Part shown: positions 33,916 through 43,822 of the stretch, piece by piece | Position numbering within the stretch: the stretch's first letter is position 1 | Layout: every line of letters starts with the position of its first letter | Origin: Sphingomonas sinipercae | GTDB taxonomy: Bacteria > Pseudomonadota > Alphaproteobacteria > Sphingomonadales > Sphingomonadaceae | Assembly (NCBI RefSeq): GCF_011302055.1 | Contig: NZ_CP049871.1 | Span: 1,322,501-1,386,500, forward strand | Reading direction: 5' to 3' | Length of the DNA stretch: 64,000 nt | Notes under the pieces: generated by a model | The model's database searches: none | What the model was told of the DNA's origin: nothing | Seen by the model: the letters and a program-made list of their open reading frames with translations, nothing else | Program-made: the position numbers and the translations under genes

Positions 33916-35393
33916 CACCACCACTTCTCCGCCTTGGCGGTGAATCCCGCTCGCTCCTCGATCGCCAGCCCGGCATCCAGCACGATCTGCTCGTCCATCT
34001 CGTTGCCGATGATGTGCAGCCCCAATGGCAGCCCCTGCGCGTCGAGCCCACCCGGAACGCTCATTGCCGGCAGTCCGGCGAGGCTGGCCGGCACCGCGAA
34101 GACGTCATTGAGGTACATTGCCAGCGGGTCGCTCATTTTCTCGCCGATACCGAACGCCGCGCTCGGCGCGGTCGGCGTCAGGATCAGGTCGCACTGTTCG
34201 AACGCGCGGGCGAAATCCTGCTTGATCAAGGCCCGCACCCGCTGCGCCTTCGTGAAGTAGGCATCGTAGAAGCCGGCCGACAGCACGTAGGTGCCGATCA
34301 TGATCCGCCGCTTGACCTCGGCGCCAAAGCCCGCGGCTCGCGTTGCGGAATACATGTCGTCGAGGGTCTTTACGCCCTCGACCCGCATCCCGTAGCGAAC
34401 CCCGTCGTAGCGGGCGAGGTTCGACGACGCCTCGGCCGGCGCGATGATATAATAGGTTGGAAGCGCATATTTGGTGTGCGGCAGGCTGATCTCGACCGGC
34501 TCGGCGCCCGCGTCGCGCAGCCACTCAATGCCACGATCCCACAGCGCATTGATGTCGTCGGGCACACCGTCAATCCGATATTCTCTGGGAATGCCGACAC
34601 GTTTGCCTTTGAGATTGCTCGATAAGTTCGCTTCCCACTGCGGCACCGGCGCGTCCAGCGAGGTGGAATCCTTCGGGTCGAACCCGCTCATCGCTTCAAG
34701 CAGGATCGCGCAATCGCGCACCGACTTGGCCATCGGCCCCGCCTGGTCGAGCGAGCTTGCGAACGAGACGATGCCCCAGCGCGAGCAGCGGCCATAGGTC
34801 GGCTTGATCCCGCAGATGCCGGTGAAGGCTGCCGGCTGGCGGATTGACCCGCCGGTGTCCGTGCCGGTCACCCCCGGCGCAATGTCCGCGGCGACGGCCG
34901 CAGCCGATCCGCCCGACGATCCGCCCGGAGTGAGCGAAACGTTGCTGCCGTCGTTGCGCCGCCATGGGCTGATCACCGGCCCGTAGGCGCTGGTCTCGTT
35001 CGACGAGCCCATCGCGAACTCGTCCATGTTGAGCTTGCCCAGCATGCCCGCGCCCGCCTTGCGAAGGTTGGCGACGACCGTGCTTTCGTAAGGCGGCTTG
35101 AACCCCGACAGGATCTTGCTTCCGGCGGTCGAGTCGACGCCCTTGGTCGCGAACAAGTCCTTGATGCCCAATGGGATGCCGGCAAGTGACGCCAGTTCGC
35201 TAGAACCCCGGGCGGAATCCGCGACAGCCGCGGCCGCCAGCGCGTCGTCGGGCGTCTCGACGGTATAAGCGTTCAACTGCCGAGCGGCGGCGACGGCGGC
35301 GTTGTACGCCTCTGCAATCTCCCGGGCGGTGAATTCGCCGGAGCGGAAGCCATCGCGCAGCTGGGCAATCGTTTTCGACGTCAGCTCGCTCAC
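33915..35393 (-). CDS. gatA: Asp/Glu-tRNA amidotransferase subunit A
   Basis: Amidase-signature subunit that releases ammonia from glutamine for the transamidation. 492 residues; the Ser-cisSer-Lys machinery is visible in [10 protein letters not shown] (catalytic Lys) and the Gly/Ser-rich segment ([15 protein letters not shown] then [12 protein letters not shown]). The GTG at 35393 overlaps the gatC stop as GTGA, fixing the start. Confidence 0.97.
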   Translation of the reverse strand: MSELTSKTIAQLRDGFRSGEFTAREIAEAYNAAVAAARQLNAYTVETPDDALAAAAVADSARGSSELASLAGIPLGIKDLFATKGVDSTAGSKILSGFKPPYESTVVANLRKAGAGMLGKLNMDEFAMGSSNETSAYGPVISPWRRNDGSNVSLTPGGSSGGSAAAVAADIAPGVTGTDTGGSIRQPAAFTGICGIKPTYGRCSRWGIVSFASSLDQAGPMAKSVRDCAILLEAMSGFDPKDSTSLDAPVPQWEANLSSNLKGKRVGIPREYRIDGVPDDINALWDRGIEWLRDAGAEPVEISLPHTKYALPTYYIIAPAEASSNLARYDGVRYGMRVEGVKTLDDMYSATRAAGFGAEVKRRIMIGTYVLSAGFYDAYFTKAQRVRALIKQDFARAFEQCDLILTPTAPSAAFGIGEKMSDPLAMYLNDVFAVPASLAGLPAMSVPGGLDAQGLPLGLHIIGNEMDEQIVLDAGLAIEERAGFTAKAEKWW

Positions 35394-35677
35394 TCGATCA
35401 CCTTCGGGACTGCAAAGAACCCATGTTCGGCGCCCGGTGCGTTGGCCAGTACCGCGTCGCGGCAATTACCGTCGGTCACCGAGTCTTCGCGCAGGCGCAA
35501 CTTGCTTTCGATGACCGTCGCCAGCGGCTCGACCCCATCGGTGTCGACTTCGCCGAGCTGCTCGACCCAGCCAAGGATATTGTTGAGTTCGGGCACCAGC
35601 CGGCCAAGCTCGTCATCGCTCATGGCGATGCGGGCAAGCTTGGCAATATGGCGGATCTGTTCGGAGGTAACGGACAT
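35390..35677 (-). CDS. gatC: Asp/Glu-tRNA amidotransferase subunit C
   Basis: Small subunit (95 residues) that wraps around GatA and stabilises the GatAB interface. Typical N-terminal helix ([21 protein letters not shown]) and the family's [15 protein letters not shown] segment. The ATG at 35677 follows AAGG by about 6 nt; upstream in-frame residues are not family-like. First gene of the operon. Confidence 0.96.
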   Translation of the reverse strand: MSVTSEQIRHIAKLARIAMSDDELGRLVPELNNILGWVEQLGEVDTDGVEPLATVIESKLRLREDSVTDGNCRDAVLANAPGAEHGFFAVPKVIE

Positions 35678-35819
35678 AGGAACCTTGTCTGGACGCATCG
35701 ACCGGCGATGCTTGGGGGGGCGGATAGCGGCGGCCTGTGGCAGCGGCAAGCTCCGCGGCCAGACCGGACCCGCCGTCGCGCTTGCCCCTGCCCCGCGCCT
35801 CGCCTAACCGCCGCCGCCA

Positions 35820-36926
35820 ATGTGCGCCCGCCGTTTCCTGATCGTCGTCACGATCCTCACGCTGATGGCGGTGGGCGCGGCCTTCGCCGTCTTCCAATGG
35901 GGTGGCACCGCCTTGTTGAGCCAGGCCACACCACAGGGACATTACCAGGCGCCGCCGCCGAGCAGCGGGCCCGACTATGCGTCGCTCGACAGCTGGGTGG
36001 CGCGGCCGGGCATTGCGGAAGACCCTTCCGGATGGCGACCGCCCACCGCACCGCCGTCGACGGCGTCCGGGCCAGCCCACGTATTCTACATCCATCCCAC
36101 CACATATTTGCTCAGCGATCGCTGGAACGCGCCGCTGAAACCCGGCGGCGATACCGAGTTTCGGACGCGCCTGTTCGTGCAAAGCCAGGCGAGCGCGCTC
36201 GCGGACGCCGGAGACGTGTGGGCGCCGCGTTATCGCCAGGCCGCTTACGGCGCGTTCCTGCTGAAAAGCGCGGACGCAGCGCAGGCGCTGGATCTTGCCT
36301 ATTCCGACGTTTCGGCCGCTTTCAGGACATTTCTCGCGGCTGTTCCTGCTGACGATCCGATCGTGCTCGCCGGACACAGTCAGGGCTCCCTACACCTGAT
36401 GCGTTTGCTCGCGGACTATCGCCAGCAGCTCGACGGCCGGATTGCAGCAGCCTACGTCGTCGGCTGGCCGGTCAGCCACACCGCCGACCTGCCCGCGATC
36501 GGACTGCCGCCGTGCGCGACGCCAGGGCAGTCCCGATGCCTGCTGACATGGCTGACATTTGGCGATCCGGCCAACCCCTCGATCCTGCTCGACGCCTGGG
36601 AAAAGGGTTCCGCGCGGTCCGGCCAGCCGTATCGCCGCGAAGACATCATCTGCGTGAACCCGATCACTGGAACCGACAAGGGTGCGGCCGTGCCCGGCGA
36701 CAATCCAGGGACGCTCGTCCCGTCGGGCAACCTCATGACCGCCGAGCTTCAGCCGGGGCGCGTCGGCGCGTCGTGCGAGGAGGGATTGCTCAAGCTCAAC
36801 GGCGACGTGCCGACGATGGGCCCGTTCGTGCTTCCGGGCAACAATTACCACGTTTACGACTACGCCTTGTTCTGGGGCGCAATCCGCCGCGATGTCGGGC
36901 GCAGGGTCGCGGCATGGGCGCGCTGA
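35820..36926 (+). CDS. DUF3089 alpha/beta-hydrolase, membrane-anchored
   Basis: A 368-residue protein with one N-terminal transmembrane or uncleaved signal segment (about 5-25) and an alpha/beta-hydrolase domain of the DUF3089 type. The nucleophile elbow GHSQGS places the catalytic serine at S187; HPTTYLL and the C-terminal [11 protein letters not shown] segment (possible catalytic His) are family-like. Substrate unknown; probably a periplasmic esterase or lipase. It overlaps the following ruvX start by 13 nt. Confidence 0.83.
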   Translation: MCARRFLIVVTILTLMAVGAAFAVFQWGGTALLSQATPQGHYQAPPPSSGPDYASLDSWVARPGIAEDPSGWRPPTAPPSTASGPAHVFYIHPTTYLLSDRWNAPLKPGGDTEFRTRLFVQSQASALADAGDVWAPRYRQAAYGAFLLKSADAAQALDLAYSDVSAAFRTFLAAVPADDPIVLAGHSQGSLHLMRLLADYRQQLDGRIAAAYVVGWPVSHTADLPAIGLPPCATPGQSRCLLTWLTFGDPANPSILLDAWEKGSARSGQPYRREDIICVNPITGTDKGAAVPGDNPGTLVPSGNLMTAELQPGRVGASCEEGLLKLNGDVPTMGPFVLPGNNYHVYDYALFWGAIRRDVGRRVAAWAR

Positions 36927-37396
36927 TTACCTCCACCCCTTCCGAATTCATCGAGGCGCTCGCGGCGCCGGGCAAGCTCGCCGGGCTCGACGTCGGTACC
37001 AGGACGGTCGGCCTCGCCACCTGCGATGCCGGCTGGCATTTCGCTGGCCCCGCCGAGACCATCGGCCGGACCAAGTTCACCGCCGACCTTGAACGCCTGC
37101 GCGCCTTCACCGTTCGCGAACGGATTGTCGGGCTGGTCGTCGGCCTGCCGCTCAACATGGACGGCAGCGACAGCCCGCGTACGCAGTCGGTGCGCGCATT
37201 TGCCCGCAACCTTGCGCCGCTCGACCTGCCAGTGCTGCTGTGGGACGAGCGCTGGTCGACGCAGGCCGTCGAGCGCGCGATGATCGACGCCGACGTCAGC
37301 CGGGCCAAGCGCGCCGAGCGCGTCGATGCCCTCGCCGCCGCCCATATCCTCCAAGGTGCAATCGACGCGCTGGTCAACTTGCCGGCGCCGGAATAG
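36914..37396 (+). CDS. ruvX: Putative Holliday junction resolvase / 16S rRNA processing nuclease YqgF
   Basis: RNase H-fold nuclease (160 residues) implicated in pre-16S rRNA 5' end processing and, historically, in recombination. Acidic active-site positions are visible: D26 in [14 protein letters not shown], the [11 protein letters not shown] segment, E in LLWDERWST and the terminal D in [11 protein letters not shown]. The ATG lies inside the DUF3089 gene's end. Followed 10 nt later by pyrB, a common neighbour. Confidence 0.93.
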   Translation: MGALITSTPSEFIEALAAPGKLAGLDVGTRTVGLATCDAGWHFAGPAETIGRTKFTADLERLRAFTVRERIVGLVVGLPLNMDGSDSPRTQSVRAFARNLAPLDLPVLLWDERWSTQAVERAMIDADVSRAKRAERVDALAAAHILQGAIDALVNLPAPE

Positions 37397-37406
37397 GCAG
37401 CTGGTC

Positions 37407-38300
37407 GTGGACATTTTTTCGATCGACAGCCTGACCGACGGTCACATCGCCGCGATTCTCGACCGCGCCGACTTGCACCTCGCTGCCAATCGTGAAAGCC
37501 GCCGCTCGACGACGCTGCGCGACAAGATCGTCTTCAACCTGTTCTACGAAAACTCGACGCGCACCTTGATGTCCTTCGCGACGGCGGCACACCGGCTTGG
37601 CGCAAGCGTCGTTACCCTTCCCGTCGGGCAATCCTCAGTGAAGAAAGGCGAAACGCTGGCGGACACGGCGCGGACGCTCGGCGCCATGCGCCCCGACGCG
37701 ATCGTGATCCGGCATCCCGAAACCGGGGCGCCGTCGAGGGTGGCCGAACTGGTGGATGCCCCCGTCCTGAACGCTGGCGATGGCACCAACGAACATCCGA
37801 CGCAGGCTCTCCTCGACGCCGCGACTTTGCGCGCACACTTCGGCCGGGTCGACGGCCTGACCGTCGCCATCTGCGGCGACATTCGTCACAGCCGGGTCGC
37901 GCATTCCAACGCCCTGCTCCTGCCCCGCCTCGGCGCCAATGTCCGGCTTGCCGGCCCGCTGGAGTTGATGCCCGACGAGTTGAGCGCGCGGCCAACGGTC
38001 GACGACGCCATTGCGGGCGCGGATGTAGTGATGATGCTGCGGGTCCAGCGCGAACGCCTGGACCGGGATCTTGGCGACGGACCTGGCGAATATCTCTCGC
38101 GCTACGGCCTTACCGCCGAGCGGTTGCGCCGGGCTGCGCCGAACGCGGTGGTGATGCACCCGGGCCCGATGAACCGTGGCATCGAAATCGAGGATTCGGT
38201 TGCCGACGATCAGCAGCGGTCGCTGATCACGCGCCAGGTCGAATATGGTGTCGCGGTCCGGATGGCCTGCCTTGAGCTGGCCGCCGGGGCCATCGATTAG
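37407..38300 (+). CDS. pyrB: Aspartate carbamoyltransferase catalytic subunit
   Basis: Commits carbamoyl phosphate and aspartate to pyrimidine synthesis. 297 residues, with the carbamoyl-phosphate site FYENSTRT, the HPTQALLD segment and the C-terminal HPGPMNRG. The GTG at 37407 gives an N-terminus a little shorter than most PyrB proteins (about 305-330), so an upstream non-ATG start cannot be excluded. pyrC, often next, is not present. The last 4 bases overlap the convergent SPOR lipoprotein gene. Confidence 0.95.
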   Translation: MDIFSIDSLTDGHIAAILDRADLHLAANRESRRSTTLRDKIVFNLFYENSTRTLMSFATAAHRLGASVVTLPVGQSSVKKGETLADTARTLGAMRPDAIVIRHPETGAPSRVAELVDAPVLNAGDGTNEHPTQALLDAATLRAHFGRVDGLTVAICGDIRHSRVAHSNALLLPRLGANVRLAGPLELMPDELSARPTVDDAIAGADVVMMLRVQRERLDRDLGDGPGEYLSRYGLTAERLRRAAPNAVVMHPGPMNRGIEIEDSVADDQQRSLITRQVEYGVAVRMACLELAAGAID

Positions 38301-39601
38301 CGCGAAGCGAAGCGCACCGGCGAATCGCCGGCTACTCGGCGCACGAAGCAGCTTTGGCCACTGCTTTTGAGCGTACCGCACAGCTTCTGCGCTTCTTCGG
38401 CAGAGGCGAAGCCCTTCACCGACAGGCGATAGACGGTGCCGGCACCGGCATCGAACCGGGCGCTCATCGGGCGATAGCGGTTAACCGCCGAGTGGCGCTT
38501 GGCGATGGCGTTCCATGCCGAGGCAACCCGTTGCGGGGATCCGTACGCGCCAAGCTGGACGACCGCATCGGCCTTGCCGTTGGCCAATCCCCCGGCGGCC
38601 GCCTTCCGTACCCGCTTGGTGATCGCGACGTAGCTGGCGGTCTTGGGCTGTTCGTCGAAGCGGACCGGCACGGCTTCGGCCGGGGCCGAAGCGGCGGCGA
38701 ACAAGGCGGCGGTAACCGGCTGTTCGGGCATCGGCAGCGGCTTGGCTTCCGGAACCGGCGGCAGTGCCGGCGCAACCGAAACGGGTTCGAACGACGCGAC
38801 CTGCTGCACCGGCTGCGGTGCGGGCATCTGGACAGCAGCGACCTGAACGTTGGCGGCTTCGGGCTGGGTCAGTGCAAGCCGGCTCGGCTGGCCCGGGTCT
38901 GCAACCGGGGTGACGCCGGTCAGTGCGGCGACCTGGTCCGATGCATGAACCGGCTTGGCGATCTGCATCCATTGTTGCAGGCGCTGGTTGAGATCGGCGG
39001 CGGCGACATCCTGGGCCGCAACCGTGCGTGCTTCCGTCCAATCGCCGCTCAATGCGTAGGCGAGTGCCAAATTCTGGCGGATGCGTGAGTCGGCGCCAGG
39101 CTGGCGAGCAGCCTGGTTGAGGACGGCGATCGCATCGGCGGGAACGCCGGCAAGCGCCATCGCCAGTCCGTAATCGGCAACGTCGAGCTGGCCCTGGGCC
39201 GATTGCAGCCGACCGATTGCCTGGCTATTCTTGCCCTGGGCGATTTGCGCGAGGGCGAGTTTGAGCACCAGCTTCGGCTGGGTGGGATCAAGCGCAATCG
39301 CATCGCGGAACGCCGCTTCCGCCGAAGCGAACCGACCGGCCCCGAAATAGCTGTTGGCAAGCACCGCGCGGAACAGCGCATCGTTCGGCTTGCTCTCGAC
39401 GGCGCGCTCAGCAAGGCTGACGGCCTCCACATAATTGCCCGAGTCCAGCGCCGCCAGAGCCCGGCTACCAATGCCGATGTTGGACCGATCGACCTTGGAA
39501 GCCGTCGCCGTGGACTTGTGACCGCCGATTGCGCAGCCTGGCAGCGTTGCCGAGATGGCCAGCGCCGAAATCGCGGTACCGAGGCGGAGCGATCGATTCA
39601 T
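38297..39601 (-). CDS. Lipoprotein with TPR repeats and C-terminal SPOR domain
   Basis: A 434-residue lipoprotein (lipobox LPGC, C23). TPR repeats occupy about residues 42-215, followed by a Pro/Ala/Val-rich linker (about 235-340) and a SPOR domain (about 345-425; AVVQLGAYGSPQRVASAWNAI and VYRLSVKGFASAEEAQ). SPOR domains bind denuded peptidoglycan at division sites, so the protein should localise to septal wall. It is the last gene of a parA-RHH operon and starts 3 nt after its stop. Confidence 0.85.
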   Translation of the reverse strand: MNRSLRLGTAISALAISATLPGCAIGGHKSTATASKVDRSNIGIGSRALAALDSGNYVEAVSLAERAVESKPNDALFRAVLANSYFGAGRFASAEAAFRDAIALDPTQPKLVLKLALAQIAQGKNSQAIGRLQSAQGQLDVADYGLAMALAGVPADAIAVLNQAARQPGADSRIRQNLALAYALSGDWTEARTVAAQDVAAADLNQRLQQWMQIAKPVHASDQVAALTGVTPVADPGQPSRLALTQPEAANVQVAAVQMPAPQPVQQVASFEPVSVAPALPPVPEAKPLPMPEQPVTAALFAAASAPAEAVPVRFDEQPKTASYVAITKRVRKAAAGGLANGKADAVVQLGAYGSPQRVASAWNAIAKRHSAVNRYRPMSARFDAGAGTVYRLSVKGFASAEEAQKLCGTLKSSGQSCFVRRVAGDSPVRFASR

Positions 39602-39604
39602 GGT

Positions 39605-40300
39605 CTAGCCTTTCCGTTTGGCTTTCTCTGCCAGCGCTTCAAGCTCCGGCATCGAGTCCAGCAGATGGTCGAGGGCCTGCGTGACGAATTGCTGCGCCGA
39701 GCGGCCGTCAATGGCGCAAGCAAGGCGAAGCTTGAGGTGACGGTCCGCGTCGAGGCGAAGCGTGAATGCCGCGCGATCCTTGCTGCCCGGAGCCGGTCGC
39801 GGCTGCCGTGAGCGGCGCGGCGCGGGCGACGGGACCACCGTTTCGGCAACCGTTTTCATCCGCGTCCCAGCAAGGGCTACCACCGGTGCTGGCGCAACGT
39901 CGTCGACCTGTGGATCACCCACATCGGCGGCGTCGAGTTCGGGCACGTAAAGTTCGGCCGTCTCGTCCTCTTCTTCGCCGGCATCGTCCGGCTCGTAGGT
40001 CGACAGCCGTCCGGCAATCTCCGCCTGCTGGCTGTGCACGGGGGAATCGACCGGAGTGAGGCCCGCAAGCGGGTTGCGCGACGGTGCCTGGACCACTTCG
40101 CCGAACGCGTCATGATCAGCGTCCGCCAGCGAGGTCGGAGCGGGCTTGGGCGGTTCGAAGCCCATGTCGTTCCAGCCGAGATCCTCAAGGCCGTTGCCGA
40201 CCTGGCCGAACCCTTGCGGGCGCATCGCTGGCTTGGCCGCACCCTTGCGGGCCAGAAGCCCGGAAGAAAGCGAAGCGAAAGGCTTGGGTTCGCTGTTCAC
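39605..40300 (-). CDS. Ribbon-helix-helix-like partner of ParA
   Basis: A 231-residue protein, mostly disordered and acidic (about 30-170), ending in a basic linker and a C-terminal domain (about 172-225; AFTLRLDADRHLKLRLACAI then SAQQFVTQALDHLLDSM) that reads as a ribbon-helix-helix DNA-binding fold. GTG start at 40300 follows a G-rich ribosome-binding site; the start is set by position after parA (11-nt gap) and is the least certain feature. Plasmid ParF/ParG-type partition pairs have the same arrangement of Walker ATPase followed by RHH protein, suggesting it is the ATPase's DNA adaptor. Confidence 0.65.
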   Translation of the reverse strand: MNSEPKPFASLSSGLLARKGAAKPAMRPQGFGQVGNGLEDLGWNDMGFEPPKPAPTSLADADHDAFGEVVQAPSRNPLAGLTPVDSPVHSQQAEIAGRLSTYEPDDAGEEEDETAELYVPELDAADVGDPQVDDVAPAPVVALAGTRMKTVAETVVPSPAPRRSRQPRPAPGSKDRAAFTLRLDADRHLKLRLACAIDGRSAQQFVTQALDHLLDSMPELEALAEKAKRKG

Positions 40301-40311
40301 GCCGGCCCCCG

Positions 40312-41034
40312 TCACTGACCGACGACTCGGCGGCCGAAGCCACCGACGGGACGCGGACTGGCCTGGCTGATGCCGGGCGCGACGTTCGGGGCCGCGAAGA
40401 CGGTGCGGCGGAAATTCTTTTCGAGGCGGTCGGAGATGTAATCCCAAAGCTCGACCACTTCCTTGGCGGAACGGCCGTTGGGATCGATTTCCATCACCGT
40501 TCGGCCGTCGATCATCGAAGCTGCGAAGTCGGTGCGGTGGTGAACGGTGACCGGAGCGACGGTGCCATGCTGCGACAGCGCGACCGCAGCCTCATAAGTG
40601 ATCTTGGCTTTCGGCGTCGCTGCATTGACGACGAAGATGAGCGGCTTGCCGGCGCGATCGCAAAGATCGACGGTGGCGCCGACGGCGCGAAGGTCGTGCG
40701 GGCTCGGCCGGGTCGGAATGACGATCAGCTCGGCGACGGCGATGACGCTCTGGATTGCCATGGTGATCGCCGGCGGCGTGTCGATGACCGCCAGTCGGAA
40801 ACCTTGCTGGCGCAAGACTTCAAGATCGGAAGCAAGCCGCGCGACGGTCGTCTGGGCGAAGGCCGGCATCTCGGCTTCGCGTTCATTCCACCAATCGGCA
40901 AGGCTTCCCTGCGGGTCGATGTCGATAAGGCAGACCGGGCCTGCCCCCGCCAGCTGCGCCTGCACCGCGAGATGGCCGGAGAGCGTGGTCTTGCCCGATC
41001 CGCCTTTCTGCGATGCCATAGCCAGTACGCGCAT
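40312..41034 (-). CDS. ParA/MinD-type Walker ATPase (orphan)
   Basis: A 240-residue deviant-Walker ATPase: KGGSGKTT (K10 and K15), the Walker A' region VIDTPP and DIDPQGS are present. It has no N-terminal DNA-binding HTH and no amphipathic MinD tail that I can see. ATPases like this move or space cargo (plasmids, chemoreceptor clusters, carboxysomes) over the nucleoid. It is not the chromosome parA, which lies next to parB and gidB in most genomes; here it is followed by an RHH protein and a SPOR lipoprotein. A ribosome-binding site AGGGGAAG precedes the ATG. Confidence 0.88.
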   Translation of the reverse strand: MRVLAMASQKGGSGKTTLSGHLAVQAQLAGAGPVCLIDIDPQGSLADWWNEREAEMPAFAQTTVARLASDLEVLRQQGFRLAVIDTPPAITMAIQSVIAVAELIVIPTRPSPHDLRAVGATVDLCDRAGKPLIFVVNAATPKAKITYEAAVALSQHGTVAPVTVHHRTDFAASMIDGRTVMEIDPNGRSAKEVVELWDYISDRLEKNFRRTVFAAPNVAPGISQASPRPVGGFGRRVVGQ

Positions 41035-41169
41035 GCTCTTCCCCTAACCCCGTTACGATCGATCGATGGGTGAAGTGGCACTCAAGGCTCTAAAATCTGG
41101 TTAATGTGCGCCGGCACGGTTGCCCTGAAGTCCGCCGCGGCTACTCTGCGGATCGAGGGAGGAGCCGCG

Positions 41170-42015
41170 GTGCTAAAATTAACTGCGCTATCGGTAATGG
41201 CTGCGGTCGCGATCGCCGGCACCGCTGCTGCCGCGCCGACGGTTCGGCAAGGTATCGACGCCTGGCAAAAGCGCGATTTCACCACTGCGGTCGCAATTTG
41301 GCGCCCGCTTGCCCAGCAGGGGGATTTGGACGCAGCCTTTAACCTCGGCCAGGCCTACCGGCTCGGGCGCGGTGTGCCCACTGACCTCGCCGCAGCGCAG
41401 CGGTGGCTGTCCCAGGCCGCAGGCGGCGGCCACACCGATGCACAAACGACGCTAGGCCTGTTGCTTTTCGATAGCGGCGACCGCGCCTCCGGTGTCCGCT
41501 GGCTCAAGCTCGCCGCCGAAGCGGGCGAGCCGCGGGCGCTGCTGATGCTCGGCACCGCTCTGTTCAACGGCGACGGCGTCCCAAAGGATCGGGTGCTTGG
41601 CTATGCTTATGTCAGCCGCTCGGCCGCGCAAGGCTTGGCCCCCGCCAGGACGACGCTGAAGCAAATGAACGGGCTCATTCCCGTTTCCCAACGCCAGAAG
41701 GGCGTTGCCGTCGCCCGTGCGGCTGCTTCGAAGCTCAAGCCATCGCGCAGCCCGGTGGCGCCGACAGGGCCCACCAAAACCACGGCCGCGCAAGGCGGAG
41801 GCTGGCGCATCCAGCTTGGCGCGTTTTCGCAGCGCTCTTCGGCGCAGGCCCTGTTCGACCGCCTGTCGCCGGCTTTAGGTGGCAAGGTCGCCAATTACGT
41901 CAGCGCCGGCGCGATCACCCGGTTGCAAGTCGGTCCATATCAAAGCCGCGCCGCCGCCGCTTCGGCGTGCGCCGCGCTCAAAGGCCAGGCCTGCTTCCCG
42001 GTTCCGGCAAAGTAA
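41170..42015 (+). CDS. Sel1-repeat and SPOR-domain periplasmic protein
   Basis: A 281-residue exported protein: signal peptide (about 1-22, AIAGTAAAA), Sel1-like/TPR repeats (about 30-160; for example AFNLGQAYRLGRGVPTDLA and the GDGVPKDRVLG type), a Pro/Lys linker and a C-terminal SPOR domain (about 207-281, WRIQLGAFSQRSSAQ). A peptidoglycan-binding envelope protein, probably septal. The GTG at 41170 has a strong GGAGGAG site 5 nt upstream; an ATG 66 nt earlier would add a less signal-like start. It is divergent from parA, making two SPOR proteins in neighbouring transcription units. Confidence 0.85.
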   Translation: MLKLTALSVMAAVAIAGTAAAAPTVRQGIDAWQKRDFTTAVAIWRPLAQQGDLDAAFNLGQAYRLGRGVPTDLAAAQRWLSQAAGGGHTDAQTTLGLLLFDSGDRASGVRWLKLAAEAGEPRALLMLGTALFNGDGVPKDRVLGYAYVSRSAAQGLAPARTTLKQMNGLIPVSQRQKGVAVARAAASKLKPSRSPVAPTGPTKTTAAQGGGWRIQLGAFSQRSSAQALFDRLSPALGGKVANYVSAGAITRLQVGPYQSRAAAASACAALKGQACFPVPAK

Positions 42016-42894
42016 TCAGCCCTGCACCCATTCCCGCTTGCGGATGCCCTGGGCCCACAACAGAGCGTCCAGGCCATGGTGATCGAGCCGCGCGTCGGCG
42101 ATTTCAATGAGCGCCGGCTTGGCGCGGAAGGCGATGCCAAGGCCCGCCTCCGCGATCATCAGCCGGTCGTTGGCGCCGTCGCCCACTGCAATCACGTCCC
42201 CTGCCGCCAAGCCAAGCTCTTCTCGGGTTGCCAGCAAGGCGGCCTGCTTGGCGGCCCCATCGATGATCGGGTCCGCCACCCGCCCGGCCAGCTGCCGACC
42301 GTCGAACACCAGCATATTCGCCTTGACCCGGTCGAACCCGACCAGGCGGGCGATCGGTTCCGCAAAAGACAGGAACCCGCCCGAAACGAGCAGCGCGCTC
42401 GCCCCGCCTGCCCGCATCGTTCGAACCAGCGTTCCCGCCCCGGGATTCGGAACGACGCGTTCGGCCAGGCAGCGGGCAATGGCATCTTCGTCCAGGCCCG
42501 ACAGCAGCGCGACGCGTTCGCGAAGCGCGGCCTTGAAGTCGACCTTGCCCTGCATTGCCCGCTCGGTGATCTCGGCCACTTCGCGCTTCAGGCCGGCAAA
42601 GTCTGCGAGCTCATCGATGCATTCCTGCCCGATGATGGTGGAATCCATGTCGGCCACCAGCAAGCGGCGGAAACGCGGTTCATCCGGCTGCACCACGACG
42701 TCGACACCGTCGATGGCACTCAGCGCCCATCGTGCAGCCGCAAGGTCCGCGGTGAACCGCAGGTCCGCCGCGTCGCCTTCGTCGATCCACTGCGCGAACT
42801 GGGCGTCGGCATCGAACTCGCGAAGCAAGCCAAGCGCGCGGTCGATCAGCCTATCATCAAGCCGTCCCGCTGCTATCAGCGTTGCAATGCCCAT
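42016..42894 (-). CDS. serB: Phosphoserine phosphatase
   Basis: Last step of serine synthesis, dephosphorylating phosphoserine. 292 residues: N-terminal regulatory/ACT-like part (about 1-75) and HAD phosphatase domain with D82-M-D84-S-T, the SGGF motif and GDGAND. All HAD catalytic residues are present. Its ATG (42894-42892) lies inside the first codons of the divergent miaA, so the 5' ends overlap by 8 bp. Confidence 0.95.
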   Translation of the reverse strand: MGIATLIAAGRLDDRLIDRALGLLREFDADAQFAQWIDEGDAADLRFTADLAAARWALSAIDGVDVVVQPDEPRFRRLLVADMDSTIIGQECIDELADFAGLKREVAEITERAMQGKVDFKAALRERVALLSGLDEDAIARCLAERVVPNPGAGTLVRTMRAGGASALLVSGGFLSFAEPIARLVGFDRVKANMLVFDGRQLAGRVADPIIDGAAKQAALLATREELGLAAGDVIAVGDGANDRLMIAEAGLGIAFRAKPALIEIADARLDHHGLDALLWAQGIRKREWVQG

Positions 42895-43813
42895 TCGTCC
42901 TCCGCTCGCTTTAATCGCCGGGCCGACCGCAAGCGGCAAGTCGGCACTTGCGCTGCGCCTTGCGGAAGCGGTGGATGGAGTGATCGTCAACGCCGACAGC
43001 GCGCAGATTTACCGCGACTTGCCGATATTGTCGGCAGCCCCCACGGCTGACGACCAGGCTCGCGCCGAGCACCGCCTCTACGGTTTCCGCGATGGGGCAA
43101 ATCCATGCTCGGCCGCGGACTGGGCGGCCCTCGCCCGGCGCGAGATCGAGAAAATTCATGCCGAGGAGCGCCTGCCCATTCTGGTCGGCGGAACCGGCCT
43201 CTATATTCGTACCCTTCTCGACGGGATCGCGCCCGTGCCGCCGATCGATCCGTCAGTCCGCGAATATGTGCGGGGGCGCGAGGTCGAAGCGAATTGGGCC
43301 GAACTGGCGAAGGCCGACCCCGACGCCGCCAAGTGCCTTGGGCCACGGGACACGACGCGGGTTTCCCGCGCGCTTGAAGTCGTGTTGTCGAGCGGGCGTC
43401 CCCTGGCGCATTGGCAGCAGCTGCGCGAAGGCGGAATCGTCGCGTCGGTTACGCTCCACCCGATAGTTCTGATGCCGCCGCGCGCCTGGCTGTACGAGCG
43501 ATGCGACCGCCGCTTCGTCGCAATGTGGAATGGCGGTGCGCTGCCAGAGGTCGAACGACTTCTTGCCCGGCAACTCGATCCCGCGCTGCCGGTCATGCGC
43601 GCGATCGGCGTCCGCGAGGCGACTTCCTTCCTGCGCGGAGAGGTCACCAGCGAAAAAGCGCTCAGCCAAGGTCAGCAAGCCACGCGCAATTATGCGAAGC
43701 GCCAATATACCTGGCTTGCCCACCAGCCGCCCGCCCAATGGCGGCGGTTCGCCGAGCCACTGACGGACGAAACCAGCGACGATGCTCTGGCCCTGCTTCA
43801 CCCGAAAGCGTAG
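42887..43813 (+). CDS. miaA: tRNA dimethylallyltransferase
   Basis: Transfers a dimethylallyl group to A37 of tRNAs reading UNN codons. 308 residues with P-loop GPTASGKS, the NADSAQIYR segment (catalytic Asp), GGTGLYIR and a C-terminal KRQYTWL motif. The ATG at 42887 is the only reasonable start, and it overlaps the serB start on the other strand. Followed after 9 nt by an IlvC-type gene. Confidence 0.96.
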   Translation: MPIRPPLALIAGPTASGKSALALRLAEAVDGVIVNADSAQIYRDLPILSAAPTADDQARAEHRLYGFRDGANPCSAADWAALARREIEKIHAEERLPILVGGTGLYIRTLLDGIAPVPPIDPSVREYVRGREVEANWAELAKADPDAAKCLGPRDTTRVSRALEVVLSSGRPLAHWQQLREGGIVASVTLHPIVLMPPRAWLYERCDRRFVAMWNGGALPEVERLLARQLDPALPVMRAIGVREATSFLRGEVTSEKALSQGQQATRNYAKRQYTWLAHQPPAQWRRFAEPLTDETSDDALALLHPKA

Positions 43814-43822
43814 TCGCCCGGC

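Noticed and set aside
41035..41169. parS-like iterons between parA and the Sel1-SPOR gene
   Set aside because: Only a short GATCGATCGAT run is visible; no tandem or spaced repeats.
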